DNA of 54,836 nucleotides from Bacteroidetes bacterium OLB11 (GTDB lineage Bacteria; Bacteroidota; Bacteroidia; Chitinophagales; Chitinophagaceae): NCBI GenBank assembly GCA_001567165.1, contig LNFQ01000049.1, positions 1 to 54,836 of the forward strand, in the 5' to 3' direction. Numbering within the stretch: position 1 is the first letter of the stretch; each line of letters opens with the position of its first letter. A model generated the notes under the pieces. It was not told the origin of the DNA, did no database searches, and was given only the letters and a program-made list of their open reading frames with translations. Of this stretch, positions 28,155 through 37,691 are shown in pieces. The translations under genes and the position numbers were made by a program.

Positions 28155-28168
28155 GTAACTATTATTAC
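28155..28168. promoter_or_regulatory. Putative Crp-family operator GTAACTATTATTAC
   Basis: An inverted repeat GTAAC-N4-ATTAC, one base from perfect symmetry, inside the longer shared string TTGAGTAACTA. It matches the site at 27240 in 5' flank, arm sequence, N4 spacer and 22-bp distance to the -7 box. It lies between the regulator's stop codon and the TauE start. Confidence 0.65.
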
Positions 28169-28184
28169 TTAATTTGGATTCAGG

Positions 28185-28820
28185 TTATAAGATGGAGTTA
28201 ATGATGCGAATTTTATTTCTTCCTAATTCTACTTCTCCAATTTCCTCAAGTTGTTTTAGTAATCTCGATACAACCACTCTAACTGTTCCAAGTTCGTTTG
28301 CTAATTGCTCATGCGTTATTTGGATAGTATGTGAGTGGGTCAGCTCTACTTTTTTATGTAAAAGATTTAAAAGCCGTTCATCTACTTTTTTAAATGCGAT
28401 TTCATCAATGATGCTCAGCAATTCTTCAAATCGTTTATGATAAAGTTTAAAAATATAATCGACCCATTGTGGGTGTTCATGAATAAACAAAGATACTTTG
28501 CTAATGGGCAAAAAGAGGATTTCGGCATCTTCTTCTACTTCGGCTCTCACCTTGCTAGTTTCGTTATGTAGTCCACCTAAAAATGACATGATGCAACTTT
28601 CTCCCGGTTTGATGTAATATAGTAAAATTTCTCTGCCGTCTTCTTCTGTTTTGATTACTTTTAAAATACCATTCATCACAATGGGTAATGAGCGGATAGG
28701 GGCATTTTCATTCAAAATGATTTCACCTGCCAAATAATTTTTGATAATACTATGCTCTTTTAATTGCTCTAAAAGTTGAGGAGACGATTTAAACTCATTT
28801 ATTTTATCGATGTTTTCCAT
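28185..28820 (-). CDS. Crp/Fnr-family transcriptional regulator
   Basis: A 211-residue regulator with an N-terminal cyclic-nucleotide-binding-type beta roll (residues ~20-125: NENAPIRSLPIVMNGILKVI, DGREILLYYIKPGESC) and a C-terminal winged helix with ITHEQLANELGTVRVVVSRLLKQL near residues 165-190. The cAMP-contacting arginine/serine pair is not obvious, so the ligand is probably not cAMP. A Cys in PGESCIMSFLGG near residue 84 could sense redox or sulfur species, which is speculation. It lies directly upstream of the TauE gene on the same strand, and two matching palindromes precede TauE and the persulfide operon. It is therefore the obvious candidate activator of both. Confidence 0.9.
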   Translation of the reverse strand: MENIDKINEFKSSPQLLEQLKEHSIIKNYLAGEIILNENAPIRSLPIVMNGILKVIKTEEDGREILLYYIKPGESCIMSFLGGLHNETSKVRAEVEEDAEILFLPISKVSLFIHEHPQWVDYIFKLYHKRFEELLSIIDEIAFKKVDERLLNLLHKKVELTHSHTIQITHEQLANELGTVRVVVSRLLKQLEEIGEVELGRNKIRIINSIL

Positions 28821-28921
28821 AAGAAGATAAATATGCTTTTAGGCATAAAAGAAGTAACAATTAGCTATTTATAAAACAGAATATTTTAAAAAGCTTTACT
28901 GAAATTTTTGAGCAAAAGGTT

Positions 28922-29275
28922 CTATTGATTTGCCGGTGGTGGTGTTGTTTCAGGCATAGGTGCAGTTGGAGCTTGTTGCACTGGTGGTGGAGCAGCTGTT
29001 TTACCGGCGTTCATTTCTGCTCTTGATTTTTGATTTTCTGTACTTTTAATACGTGGTGCAGTGACAAAACTAAGAAGAACAAGGGCTAACATTACACCTG
29101 CGGTTATCCAAGTGCTTTTTTCTACCACATCCGTACTTTGTTTTGCACCCATCATTTGATTACCCAAACCACCAAATGAGCCTGATAATCCACCGCCTTT
29201 AGGGTTTTGAATCAATATGAAAAAGCCTAATACAAAGCAGGCGATGATAATTAATATAAAGAATATGCTTGTCAT
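28922..29275 (-). CDS. secG: Preprotein translocase subunit SecG
   Basis: A 117-residue inner-membrane subunit of the SecYEG translocon that aids SecA-driven export. It has two membrane helices (MTSIFFILIIIACFVLGFFI and WITAGVMLALVLLSFVT) joined by the conserved loop QNPKGGGLSGSFGGLGNQMMGAKQSTDVVEK (cut: residues ~23-52, Gly-rich). A Pro/Ala-rich C-terminal tail (residues ~80-117) is longer than in enterobacterial SecG but usual in Bacteroidota. The start lies 2 bp after the stop of the upstream TPR gene, so the two are cotranscribed. The frame is intact. Confidence 0.95.
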   Translation of the reverse strand: MTSIFFILIIIACFVLGFFILIQNPKGGGLSGSFGGLGNQMMGAKQSTDVVEKSTWITAGVMLALVLLSFVTAPRIKSTENQKSRAEMNAGKTAAPPPVQQAPTAPMPETTPPPANQ

Positions 29276-29277
29276 GT

Positions 29278-30066
29278 TTATATATCTTTGTTGTTCTTTA
29301 ATATATTTATTTGGGTGGCAAAGTAAGCACTTTTTTCGGGATTTTGCAAACTTAATTTTTTATACATATCAATTGCTTTGTCATATTTTTTTTGTCTTAC
29401 TAAAATGATGGCCATCGACTCACTGATGATGGCATTGTCTGAAATGGAATCCATTGCTTGTTTGAAAATTTCATCGGGAATATCCTCATCTTCCTCCTCT
29501 GATAAAGAAGTGAATTTTTCTTTTTTCCATACTGTTTTCAATGCTTTCTTTTCTTTTAATTCTTCCTTTTCTCTTTCATTTTTAGTTTTAAAATGGAGTA
29601 GCCAATCGGTAAAGCTCATCATCACCATCAAATTTTTATCTACACTTTTTTCACTTGGCGATTCAATATTGGATGTGTTTTCTGGAGCTTCTTTGGAGCT
29701 TTGTTTTCTCTGCTTAGGAGGAGTTTTATTTATTGGATTTGAATTCGGGATTTCATTAATTAAAGCTAAAATATCCTCATTATCATTTTGATGTGTGTTT
29801 TTGTTGAAGTTTTTATTTAATTTTAATTCATTGCAGTATTCAATAAAATGAAGTGGATTAGCTTTATAAATTGATAGTTCATTAAAGGAGGAATCGGATA
29901 ACGCTTTTGCATTTTTTTGAAGGGATAAACTTGCAAAATGGAGATAATTAATGGAAGAAGCAAAAGGGTATTTTTGGTATAAAATTTTTATGGATTCCTG
30001 ATGATTTGTCTCTGACAAATTGTTGATGGGCTCATTCAATATTTGGATAAATTGCGATAATTCCAT
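29278..30066 (-). CDS. Hypothetical TPR-tail protein paired with secG
   Basis: A soluble protein of 262 residues. The N-terminus (~1-90) is helical (QESIKILYQKYPFASSINYLHFASLSLQ, cut: near residue 22). A low-complexity Ser/Pro/Lys linker spans ~95-145, a motif SFTDWLLHFKTKNEREKEEL lies near 152, and a TPR unit closes the protein (ESMAIILVRQKKYDKAIDMY, NPEKSAYFATQINILK). Proteins of this layout are found immediately upstream of secG across Bacteroidota, which suggests a conserved link to export or envelope assembly, but no function is established. The W-L-x-x-F motif followed by a charged helix is its most recognisable part. Its stop is 2 bp before secG. Confidence 0.75.
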   Translation of the reverse strand: MELSQFIQILNEPINNLSETNHQESIKILYQKYPFASSINYLHFASLSLQKNAKALSDSSFNELSIYKANPLHFIEYCNELKLNKNFNKNTHQNDNEDILALINEIPNSNPINKTPPKQRKQSSKEAPENTSNIESPSEKSVDKNLMVMMSFTDWLLHFKTKNEREKEELKEKKALKTVWKKEKFTSLSEEEDEDIPDEIFKQAMDSISDNAIISESMAIILVRQKKYDKAIDMYKKLSLQNPEKSAYFATQINILKNNKDI

Positions 30067-30190
30067 TAAGTAAAGGTAGTATTTTTTATCCTATTTTATT
30101 TATGAAATTTTCATTTCTTTTGTAATAAAATGAGTTTGATTTAATTTTTGTTTTAATATTACACTCACAATAATTTTTTTAAAAGGAAGT

Positions 30191-31435
30191 ATGGTTTTAA
30201 ATTATGTTTGGATATCTTTTTTTGTGATTGGCTTTTTGGTTGCTTTAATGAAGCTACTCCTCAATGGGAATGTCGATATTTTTTCACAATTAGTGGAAGG
30301 TATTTTCACGACAGCCAAAGATGCGGTTGTCAGTGTCGGATTGCCACTTGCAGGCACAATGATCTTTTTTTTAGGATTGATGAAAATAGCAGAAAGAGCT
30401 GGGGCTATCCAATTGATTGCAAAGGTGTTGAATCCTTTTTTAAAAAGATTATTTCCTGAAGTGCCTGATAATCATCCAGCCATGGGTGAGATGGTTATGA
30501 ATTTTAGTGCCAATATGCTGGGGCTTGATAATGCAGCAACGCCTTTTGGGCTGAAAGCCATGCAAAGTTTAGAGGATATTAACCTCAACAAAGGAACCGC
30601 ATCTAATGCTCAAATTATGTTTTTGGTGATGCACACTTCTGGACTTACCTTGATTCCTTTGTCGATTATTTCTTATCGAGTGTCTGCCACAATTCCCTCG
30701 TTAGAGCCCGCTTCTATCTTTGTGCCTTGTGTGCTTGCGACTATTGTAGCTACACTAGCTAGTATATTAGTGGTTGGAATTAAACAAAAGTTGAAGTTTG
30801 ATGGGGTTTTGCTAACATGGATAGGGGGTTTGCTTGCTGCTGTGATTGGCATTTTATATTTGATACAACATTTACCAAATGATACAAAAGAGATTGTGTC
30901 GAAGGTGTCGGGTAATTTGATTTTGATGGGGATTATTGTTGCTATTGTTCTAGGTGGTTTATGGAAAAAAGTAAATGTTTTTGATAGTTTTATTGATGGG
31001 GCAAAAGAGGGTTTTGATGTGGTATTGAAAATTTTACCTTATTTGGTAGGGATGCTAGTTGCGATTCGTGTTTTTAGAGAAAGTGGAGCATTGACTTATG
31101 TAATTGATGCGATTAAATATGTTTTGTCTTATTCAAAAATGAATACAGAATTTGTCGATGCTTTGCCGGTGGCAATTATGAAGCCATTTAGTGGTAGCGG
31201 TGCAAGAGGGTTATTGATTGATATTTATAATAATCCAACATTTGGTCCTGACAGTTTTGTTGGTAAAACAGCTAGTATTTTGCAAGGCTCTTCTGACACT
31301 ACTTTTTACATTATTGCTTTATATTTTGGAGCGGTAAATATCAAAAATATTCGCTACTCGGTTTGGGCAGGGCTTTTTGCTGATATGATTGGAGTTGTGG
31401 CGGCTATTATTATTGCTTATATTTTCTTTCATTGA
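30191..31435 (+). CDS. SpmA/SpmB-type fusion, nucleoside recognition (Gate) domain membrane protein
   Basis: An inner-membrane protein of 414 residues that joins both halves found separately as spore maturation proteins SpmA and SpmB in Firmicutes. Each half has a Gate domain: near residues 45-70 (GLPLAGTMIFFLGLMKIAERAG) and in the second half near 280-300. Conserved elements are NMLGLDNAATPFGLKAM near 108, the asparagine/proline-rich helix, and the second-half MKPFSGSGARGLLIDIY and GSSDTTFYIIALYFGAVN. The transported or sensed molecule is not known in non-sporulating bacteria. The ATG at 30191 follows an AGGAAG purine stretch, unusual here. It is cotranscribed with the downstream methyltransferase (14-bp gap). 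Confidence 0.88.
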   Translation: MVLNYVWISFFVIGFLVALMKLLLNGNVDIFSQLVEGIFTTAKDAVVSVGLPLAGTMIFFLGLMKIAERAGAIQLIAKVLNPFLKRLFPEVPDNHPAMGEMVMNFSANMLGLDNAATPFGLKAMQSLEDINLNKGTASNAQIMFLVMHTSGLTLIPLSIISYRVSATIPSLEPASIFVPCVLATIVATLASILVVGIKQKLKFDGVLLTWIGGLLAAVIGILYLIQHLPNDTKEIVSKVSGNLILMGIIVAIVLGGLWKKVNVFDSFIDGAKEGFDVVLKILPYLVGMLVAIRVFRESGALTYVIDAIKYVLSYSKMNTEFVDALPVAIMKPFSGSGARGLLIDIYNNPTFGPDSFVGKTASILQGSSDTTFYIIALYFGAVNIKNIRYSVWAGLFADMIGVVAAIIIAYIFFH

Positions 31436-31449
31436 TTTTTAAAGGGAGA

Positions 31450-32238
31450 ATGAAAAAGATTTTTTTATTAAAACAGTATTTCAATTACCTTTTTAATGCA
31501 AAAGGTCCTCATGGTGTCCATTCGCCTTTCGTGTTTCAGTTTATCAATGAAGTTTTAAAGGATAAAAGAGATTATTATTTTTTTGAAGAGATAAAAATGC
31601 TCAGACAGGAGATGTATCAAAATCCCAAACTGTTGAAAGTGCAAGACTTTGGAGCAGGGTCACATATTCAAAATGCGAAGAATAGGAAAGTTTGTGATAT
31701 TGCGAAAACGGCAGGACGGAATGAGAAATTTGGAAAATTATTATTTCGAATAGTGAATCATTTTAAGCCTCACACTATTGTTGAACTTGGCACTTCAATG
31801 GGATTAGCCACTATGTATCTTGCGGGCGCAAATCCTCAAAATGAGGTTTATACAATAGAAGGAAGCCCAGAAATTGCAGCACAAGCTCATTTGCATTTTG
31901 AAAAGTTGCAGTTAAATAATATACATCAGATAATAGGAAATTTTGATGATATATTGAAAGATACCCTTCAAAATATTGGGAATGTTGATTTGTATTTTAT
32001 TGATGGAAACCATCGCAAACAAGCTACGATAGACTATTTTGAAATAGCAAAACCACATTTGAACGAAAATAGTATCGTGATTTTTGATGATATTCATTGG
32101 AGTCAAGGAATGTTTGAAGCATGGCAACATATCAAACAAGATTCTTTTGTCACATTGAGTATTGATTTGTTTTTTGTTGGAATTGTCTTTTTGAAAAAGG
32201 ATTTTAAAGAAAAACAAGATTTTATATTAAGGTTTTAA
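31450..32238 (+). CDS. Class I SAM-dependent methyltransferase
   Basis: A 262-residue cytoplasmic methyltransferase. The N-terminal part contains a strongly patterned segment YLFNAKGPHGVHSPFVFQFI near residue 14 and then FGAGSH near 66, typical of a Bacteroidota-specific group. The Rossmann core follows: TIVELGTSMGLATMYLA (SAM loop) near 110, VYTIEGSPEIAAQA (acidic strand 2) and DLYFIDGNHRKQATIDYF then SIVIFDDIHWS, which resembles O-methyltransferase family 3. The acceptor is unknown. The ATG at 31450 follows GGGAG and is preferred over a TTG that overlaps the stop of the previous gene. Confidence 0.8.
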   Translation: MKKIFLLKQYFNYLFNAKGPHGVHSPFVFQFINEVLKDKRDYYFFEEIKMLRQEMYQNPKLLKVQDFGAGSHIQNAKNRKVCDIAKTAGRNEKFGKLLFRIVNHFKPHTIVELGTSMGLATMYLAGANPQNEVYTIEGSPEIAAQAHLHFEKLQLNNIHQIIGNFDDILKDTLQNIGNVDLYFIDGNHRKQATIDYFEIAKPHLNENSIVIFDDIHWSQGMFEAWQHIKQDSFVTLSIDLFFVGIVFLKKDFKEKQDFILRF

Positions 32239-32696
32239 ACCAAATTTTGCATTAGGCATTTAGGTAAATGGATTTTTTGATTTATTGAAAAAGAGGATAT
32301 TCATCCTTCAGAAAATTTTAGAAATTACAACCTAGGGATTGAGTGGTAAAGGGTTTCTCTGCTTGATTTTATGATTATCTTAATTTAAGTCAAATATTCT
32401 TTTCTCATATTGAAGATTGAATGATTAAATTTGAATTTGAAACACACAAAATGCTAAATTATTTTAATCCGAATGATACAAAATTTTTTTTTCGAATTAG
32501 TCTGAAAATTCTGAATTTTAAAATGTCAGAGTTCAAGATAGAAAGCACAGCCACAGCCTTATTAGCTATTGAGAGTTTTTCTAGCGAAGCAGTTTGATAT
32601 TTTTTTACGAAGAATGGGCTAATTTGAATGTCAATTTGGTATTCACATCATTTGTTTTTTCGTTTCTTGTAATTTCTTCTTACTAAGATATAGAAT
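32239..32696. other. 458-bp intergenic stretch, no gene recognised
   Basis: AT-rich sequence between the convergent methyltransferase and first metalloprotease genes. No frame of coding character, RNA gene or direct repeat was found. The only structured element is the terminator at its right edge. Confidence 0.55.
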
Positions 32697-32734
32697 AAAA
32701 AAACTGCTCTAAAAATCTTTAGAGCAGTTTTTTA
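32697..32734. terminator. Bidirectional intrinsic terminator
   Basis: The stem AAACTGCTCTAAA/TTTAGAGCAGTTT has a short AATC-type loop and A/T-runs on both sides. It lies 23 bp beyond the stop codon of the minus-strand metalloprotease. The same stem core (ACTGCTCT/AGAGCAGT) recurs in the terminator after susD. Confidence 0.9.
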
Positions 32735-32757
32735 TAAACAATATTTAAGACTCAAAT

Positions 32758-34896
32758 TTATTGAACAATCAATTTTTTAGTATTTTTCTTTCCATTGATG
32801 TCAATGTTCACAAAGTAGATTCCTTTTTGCGTAAAGACATTTGAAGGTAATTCTATTTGATTTAAGATATTGCGATTTACTTGATAATCAAATGTAGATA
32901 TTTTTTCTCCAAGTATATTTGATACTGTAATTTTTGCATTTCCACTTTCAGAAGTGTTCAGCTGTATGAATGAATTTCCGTTTGTTGCTGGGTTCGGAAC
33001 TAATTCAAATGAATATCCTTGAGTGTTTATATTTTTCACGGATACAGGAGTTGAATTGATTTCAAAGTTATCTAAATAAAAGTTATTTGATAAATCGCCA
33101 GGTCTATAACGGAATTTAAAGAATGTGTTGCTTGTTAATGCTTGAGCAGGTAGGGCAAATGTTTTAGCATCCCAAGTTGTAGTATTATCTATAAAAAATT
33201 CGTTAGTCACTTTTCCATTATTGATGATTTGAGATTTAGAAAGTTTTGCTAAATTTACCCAAGAGTTTCCGCAAGTTACAGAATATTGAATGATAAGAGA
33301 GTCTTCGATATCAGTATTGATAGATGCTCTTGTAGCACCAGCTGAGAAGAAGTTTAGATAGGCATTTCCTTGTGAAAGTCCTGATAAGTCATAAGCTTCT
33401 GTGATGAGTTCGTCAATATCTCCTGATGCTGAACCAACGGTATTGTTAGGAAATGTGCGAGTGTCATACGCTTTATACCGAACACATTTTGTTCCAAAAT
33501 ATCCACCGTATGTATAATAATCCCATTTAAATTCGTTATTAAAATAATTAAAATTAGTCCATGAAGCAAATTCGGCTTCGTCTTCAAAGTGGAAAATTTT
33601 TCCAGTTACATTTTTTCCAACAGGATCGGCGATATAGACGTAATCTGATTTAGTGGTAGTGCCACTTCCTGCGTTTGACGTGGATTTTAAGCTACTTGTT
33701 TTCCATCCTTTTGTATTGTATGTAACTTGTACTGTATTCAATGAAGTGGAAGTGGCAGGAGTTGCATCCCCGTCAAAAGTCCATTCAGCGGCAGTCATTA
33801 GGGTGTCATTATAGCTTTGATTTTTATATTGAATCGAATTTCCAATGCAAGAAAATTGTTTGTTTGTATTGAAATCGGCTTTTGGTTTACAATCTACTCT
33901 AGGTCCATCTACTCCGGCTGCGATTAATGATTGATCAGACCAAAGAGATTTTCGTTGAGCAACGTCTGAATTAAGTGCATCTGTCATTCTATCTTTTTGT
34001 CCGGGAGTAAACATATAATCACAATAAGAATATTCCATATAATTTTGAACATTTTCTATGATAGGGGGGTGGCAAGTTGAATCGTATAATATATTGCAAT
34101 TGCTATGGCCTTTTGTTTCGGGAGTATCTAACACTCCATCATCTCCACAAGCTACTCCTGGTTGGTTGGTAGCACCCCAAAGGTGGTCTAAATTAAGACA
34201 ATGACCGATTTCATGAGTGATTGTTTTTGAGTTGTATTGTGAACTTGTACCAATGCTTCCTACGTATGAGTGCCACGCCAGTATGCCATCATAATAAAAC
34301 ATATAGTGTGCAGAGGCAGGTTTGTAGGCATATGCAGCTGCAGAAGTGTTTTCTAAGGTGTTAGCCACCCAAATGTTTAAATATACACTTCTATTCCAGG
34401 GGTTTAATTTTGATTGGTCATTTGCTTTAAATGTTTTGTAGGTATTGATGCGGTCAATTCCGTTTGTGCAATTGCCTTGAGGGTCTTTATTTGCTAATCG
34501 AAATTCAAAGCCTACGTTTGCAATGAGTGGTTTGAAAATTGGAATTACTTGAGTGGTATCTGCATTTCTTTTATTATAATTATCATTTAAATTTTTGACA
34601 TCAGAATAAATTTGTTCATCTGTGATGTTTTCAGCACCGTAGTTGTGCAAAACGTGATATACTATAGGAATAATGTATTGCCCTCTTTTATTTTTTTCTA
34701 ATTTTAGAACGGTCCACTTGGTTTAAAAATGCTTCCAGTTCTTTTATTGGTTTTGCAAGTTCTGGGTTTTTTTCAATGAGAGCAGCCTCTGCTTCTGTCG
34801 CCCCACATTTGTTCACTTGCTCTTGAGCTTTTAGTTCTGCATAGTTAACACCAAGTAGGGCTATTAAAAATGCAATTTTTCTTTTTTTAGATTCAT
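32758..34896 (-). CDS. Pappalysin-like M43 metalloprotease with T9SS sorting domain, copy 1 (two frame breaks)
   Basis: A secreted zinc protease of about 712 residues. Repaired, it begins MNLKKRKIAFLIALLGVNYA, a signal peptide, then a propeptide-like segment and SKLEKNKRGQYIIPIVYHVL. The M43 metzincin site is HEIGHCLNLDHLWG near residue 228, with the Met-turn in QNYMEYSYC near 280. A PKD-like domain (ADFNTNKQFSCIGNSIQYKN) follows, then a beta-sandwich domain and a type IX sorting domain (LVPNPATNGNSFIQ to KGIYFVNIDINGKKNTKKLI). The breaks are at seven T (34882-34888, eight needed) and at four T near 34711-34714 (three needed), both upstream of the catalytic domain. The adjacent gene is a close paralogue. 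Substrate specificity unknown. Confidence 0.87.
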
Positions 34897-34922
34897 CATT
34901 AAATAAAAATAATTTTAAGGAA

Positions 34923-34930
34923 CAAATTTA
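34923..34930 (-). promoter_or_regulatory. -7 promoter box (TAAATTTG) of metalloprotease copy 1
   Basis: An exact TAnnTTTG match on the minus strand, 26 bp upstream of the start codon. It shows that copy 1 can be transcribed separately from copy 2. Confidence 0.5.
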
Positions 34931-35180
34931 TATTTATTTAAGGAATTTATTAAACTATTTTTCAACATTAATGTTTAAATAAAAATATTATTCTCTAAAT
35001 ATGTTTTTAAAAACGAATTTAGGCGAAAGTTGCATAATTAATTTATAAAATTCTTGAGAAATGAGTTTTATGCTTGCAAGAATTTTTAAACAAAAATTTT
35101 TACTATATATTACCACTGATAAATTGAATACACAATTGTTTATGGTGTATAGCAAAGGTTGAAGAATATTCGTCGTTATA

Positions 35181-37333
35181 TTATTGAACGATCAATTTTT
35201 TAGTGTTTTTCCTTCCATTGATGTCAATATTTACAAAGTAAATTCCTTTTTTCGTAAATACTTGTTGAGGTAGTTCAATGTTGTTGAGAGAATTACTGAT
35301 TACTTTATACTCAAATGTAGCTATTTTTTCACCGAGAATATTTGTAACCAAAATTTTTGCATTGGCATTTTCTGCAGTGTTCAATTGAATAGATGAAGTA
35401 CCGTTAATGGAAGGATTTGGTATTAATTCAAACGTATATCCTTGAATGTTTACATTTTTTACAGAAACAGGTGTTGAGTTAATTTCAAAATTGTCTATAT
35501 AAAAATTATTAGATAAATCACCTGGTCTATAACGGAATTTAAAGAATGTATTGCTAGTTAATGCTTGAGCGGGTAGGGCGAAAGTTTTTGCAGCCCAAGT
35601 TGTAGTATTGTCAATAAAAAATTCATTAGTTACTTTTCCATTATTGATAATTTGAGATTTTGAAAGTTTTGCAAGATTCACCCAAGAGTTTCCACAGTTC
35701 GTTGAATATTGCACGATAAGAGAATCATCGATATCAGCGTTGATTGATGCTCTAGTTGCACCAGCAGAAAAGAAGTTTAAGTAGGCATTTCCTTGAGATA
35801 AAGATGTTAAATCATAAGCTTCAGTAATAAGTTCGTCATAATCTCCTTTTGCAGAACCCACTGTGTTGTCAGGGAATGTTCTAGTATCGTAAGCTTTGTA
35901 TCGAATACATTTTGTGCCGAAGTATCCACCGTATGTATAATAATCCCATTTGAAATCATTATTGAAATAATTGAAATTAGCCCAAGAGGTAAATTCAGCT
36001 TCATCTTCGAAGTGGAATATTTTTCCGATTACATTTTTACCAACTGGCTCGGCAATATAAATAAAATCTGATTTAGATTTACTACCAGTGCCAGCATTAG
36101 AAGATGAAGTCATATTAGCTGATTTCCATCCTGAAGAGCTATAGCTTACTTGTACTGTGTTTAAAGCGGTAGAGTTTGCTGGTGTTGCATCAGCTCCAAA
36201 ATCCCAGCTGGCAGCAGTGAGTGTAGTATCTCCCCAGCTTCTATTTGTGAAGGTAATTGGATTTCCAACACATGCAAAGAGCTTATTAGTAGAAAAATCG
36301 GCTTTAGGAGCACAATCCATTTTAGGGCCATCTACTCCGGCTGAGAATAATGAATTTGCAGACCACAATGATTTTCTTTGAGCTATATCTGAATTGATAG
36401 CATCAAGCATTCTATCTTTTTGCCCCAATGTAAACATTTGATTTGTGCAAAAAGCATATTCCATAAAGTTTTGAATGTTTTCGATAATAGGAGGGTGACA
36501 AGTAGAGTCGTATAAAATGTTGCAATTGTCGTGGCCTTTTGTCTCTGGCGTGTCTAATACACCATCGTCACCACAGGCTACTTTTGGTTGGTTTGTATTT
36601 CCCCAAAGATGGCTGAGATTTAAAGAATGTCCTATTTCATGTGATAATGTTCTTGATAAAAAAGGTTGACCGGTTCCAATGCTTCCTACAGATTTGGCTT
36701 CTACAATTACACCGTCCCAATAAAAGGCATAGTGGGCACTTGCTGGAAATAATGCAAATGCAAGCACTCCACTAGATGGATCACCATCAACATCATTTAC
36801 CACCCAAATATTAAAATAAATACTTCGATTCCATTGATTTAATTTTGATTGATTCCCATCGCCATTACCCACAAAAGATTTGTAAGAGTTTATTCTATCA
36901 ATTCCGTTTGTGCAATTGCCTTGAGGGTCCTTATTTGCTAGGCGAAATTCAATACCAATATTCGCAATTAAAGGTTTGTAGAGAGGAATAATGCCAGCTG
37001 TATCTGGGTTTAATTTATTATAATCTCTGTTTAATATTCTAACAGCATCATATATTTGTTCATCTGAAATGTTTTCTGCTCCATAGTTATGAATGACGTG
37101 AAATACAAGAGGAACAATATATTGACCTCGCTTATTTTTTTCTAATTTTGATAAATCCATCTTTTCTAATTCTTGTTGCATTTTCTCAATAGAAACTTTC
37201 CATTCAGGATGAAGTTCTATGATGCGGTCAGATTCTGAATTAGCAGTGCAAGGGATATGTTCTTGTGCTACAATTTTTATTCGTAATTAATCCAAAACAT
37301 AAGAATAAAAATAAGTACTTTTTTTATAGTCAT
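35181..37333 (-). CDS. Pappalysin-like M43 metalloprotease with T9SS sorting domain, copy 2 (one frame break)
   Basis: A tandem paralogue of the preceding protein, about 717 residues. Signal peptide MTIKKVLIFILMFWINY, a helical prosegment ending EKMDLSKLEKNKRGQYIVPL, zinc site HEIGHSLNLSHLWG near residue 237, Met-turn QNFMEYAFC near 292, PKD-like domain, beta-sandwich and sorting domain. The C-terminal halves of the two copies are almost the same; KSQIINNGKVTNEFFIDNTT is identical. Differences concentrate in the catalytic domain: a longer insertion around GDGNQSKLNQWNRS and DVDGDPSSG, and a changed loop before the zinc site. One break lies at about 37285-37289 (GAAT, one A short) between the signal and VAQEHIPC. 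It is separated from copy 1 by 284 bp. Confidence 0.88.
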
Positions 37334-37691
37334 AATATTGCTAGAGTTTAAGTAGCAAATTTTATTTATTTTATTTTAATAATAAAAATATAATTATATG
37401 ACTTTCTCATTAATGAAATGATATATAAATCTTATTAATGTTGTATTGGTTAGGAATTAATTCTTCTGACTATTGTATAAAAGAATTACAAGATTTTTAA
37501 GTTAATTAATTTTAGTAATTTCACCTACGTTGGTTTACTTTTTAGGTTCTTTAATTTTGATACAAAAGTATCTAAAAGGTATTAGTGTAAATTTTTTACT
37601 AAAATTAATTTTGCTAATTTCAAATTATAGTCATTTCATATAATCATCTAATCTTGAGATGAAATGATTGAATTCATTATGTTTCCTTAAA
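37334..37691. other. 358-bp intergenic stretch, no gene recognised
   Basis: AT-rich sequence between metalloprotease copy 2 and P5C dehydrogenase. It should contain the copy 2 promoter (a near-match AAAATTTG lies at 37356-37363 on the minus strand). Nothing else is recognisable. Confidence 0.5.

Noticed and set aside
28853..28858. Half-site AGTAAC upstream of the Crp-family gene, suggesting autoregulation
   Set aside because: Only one arm is present; the partner arm reads AGCTA, and no -7 box lies at the 22-bp distance seen in the two good sites.
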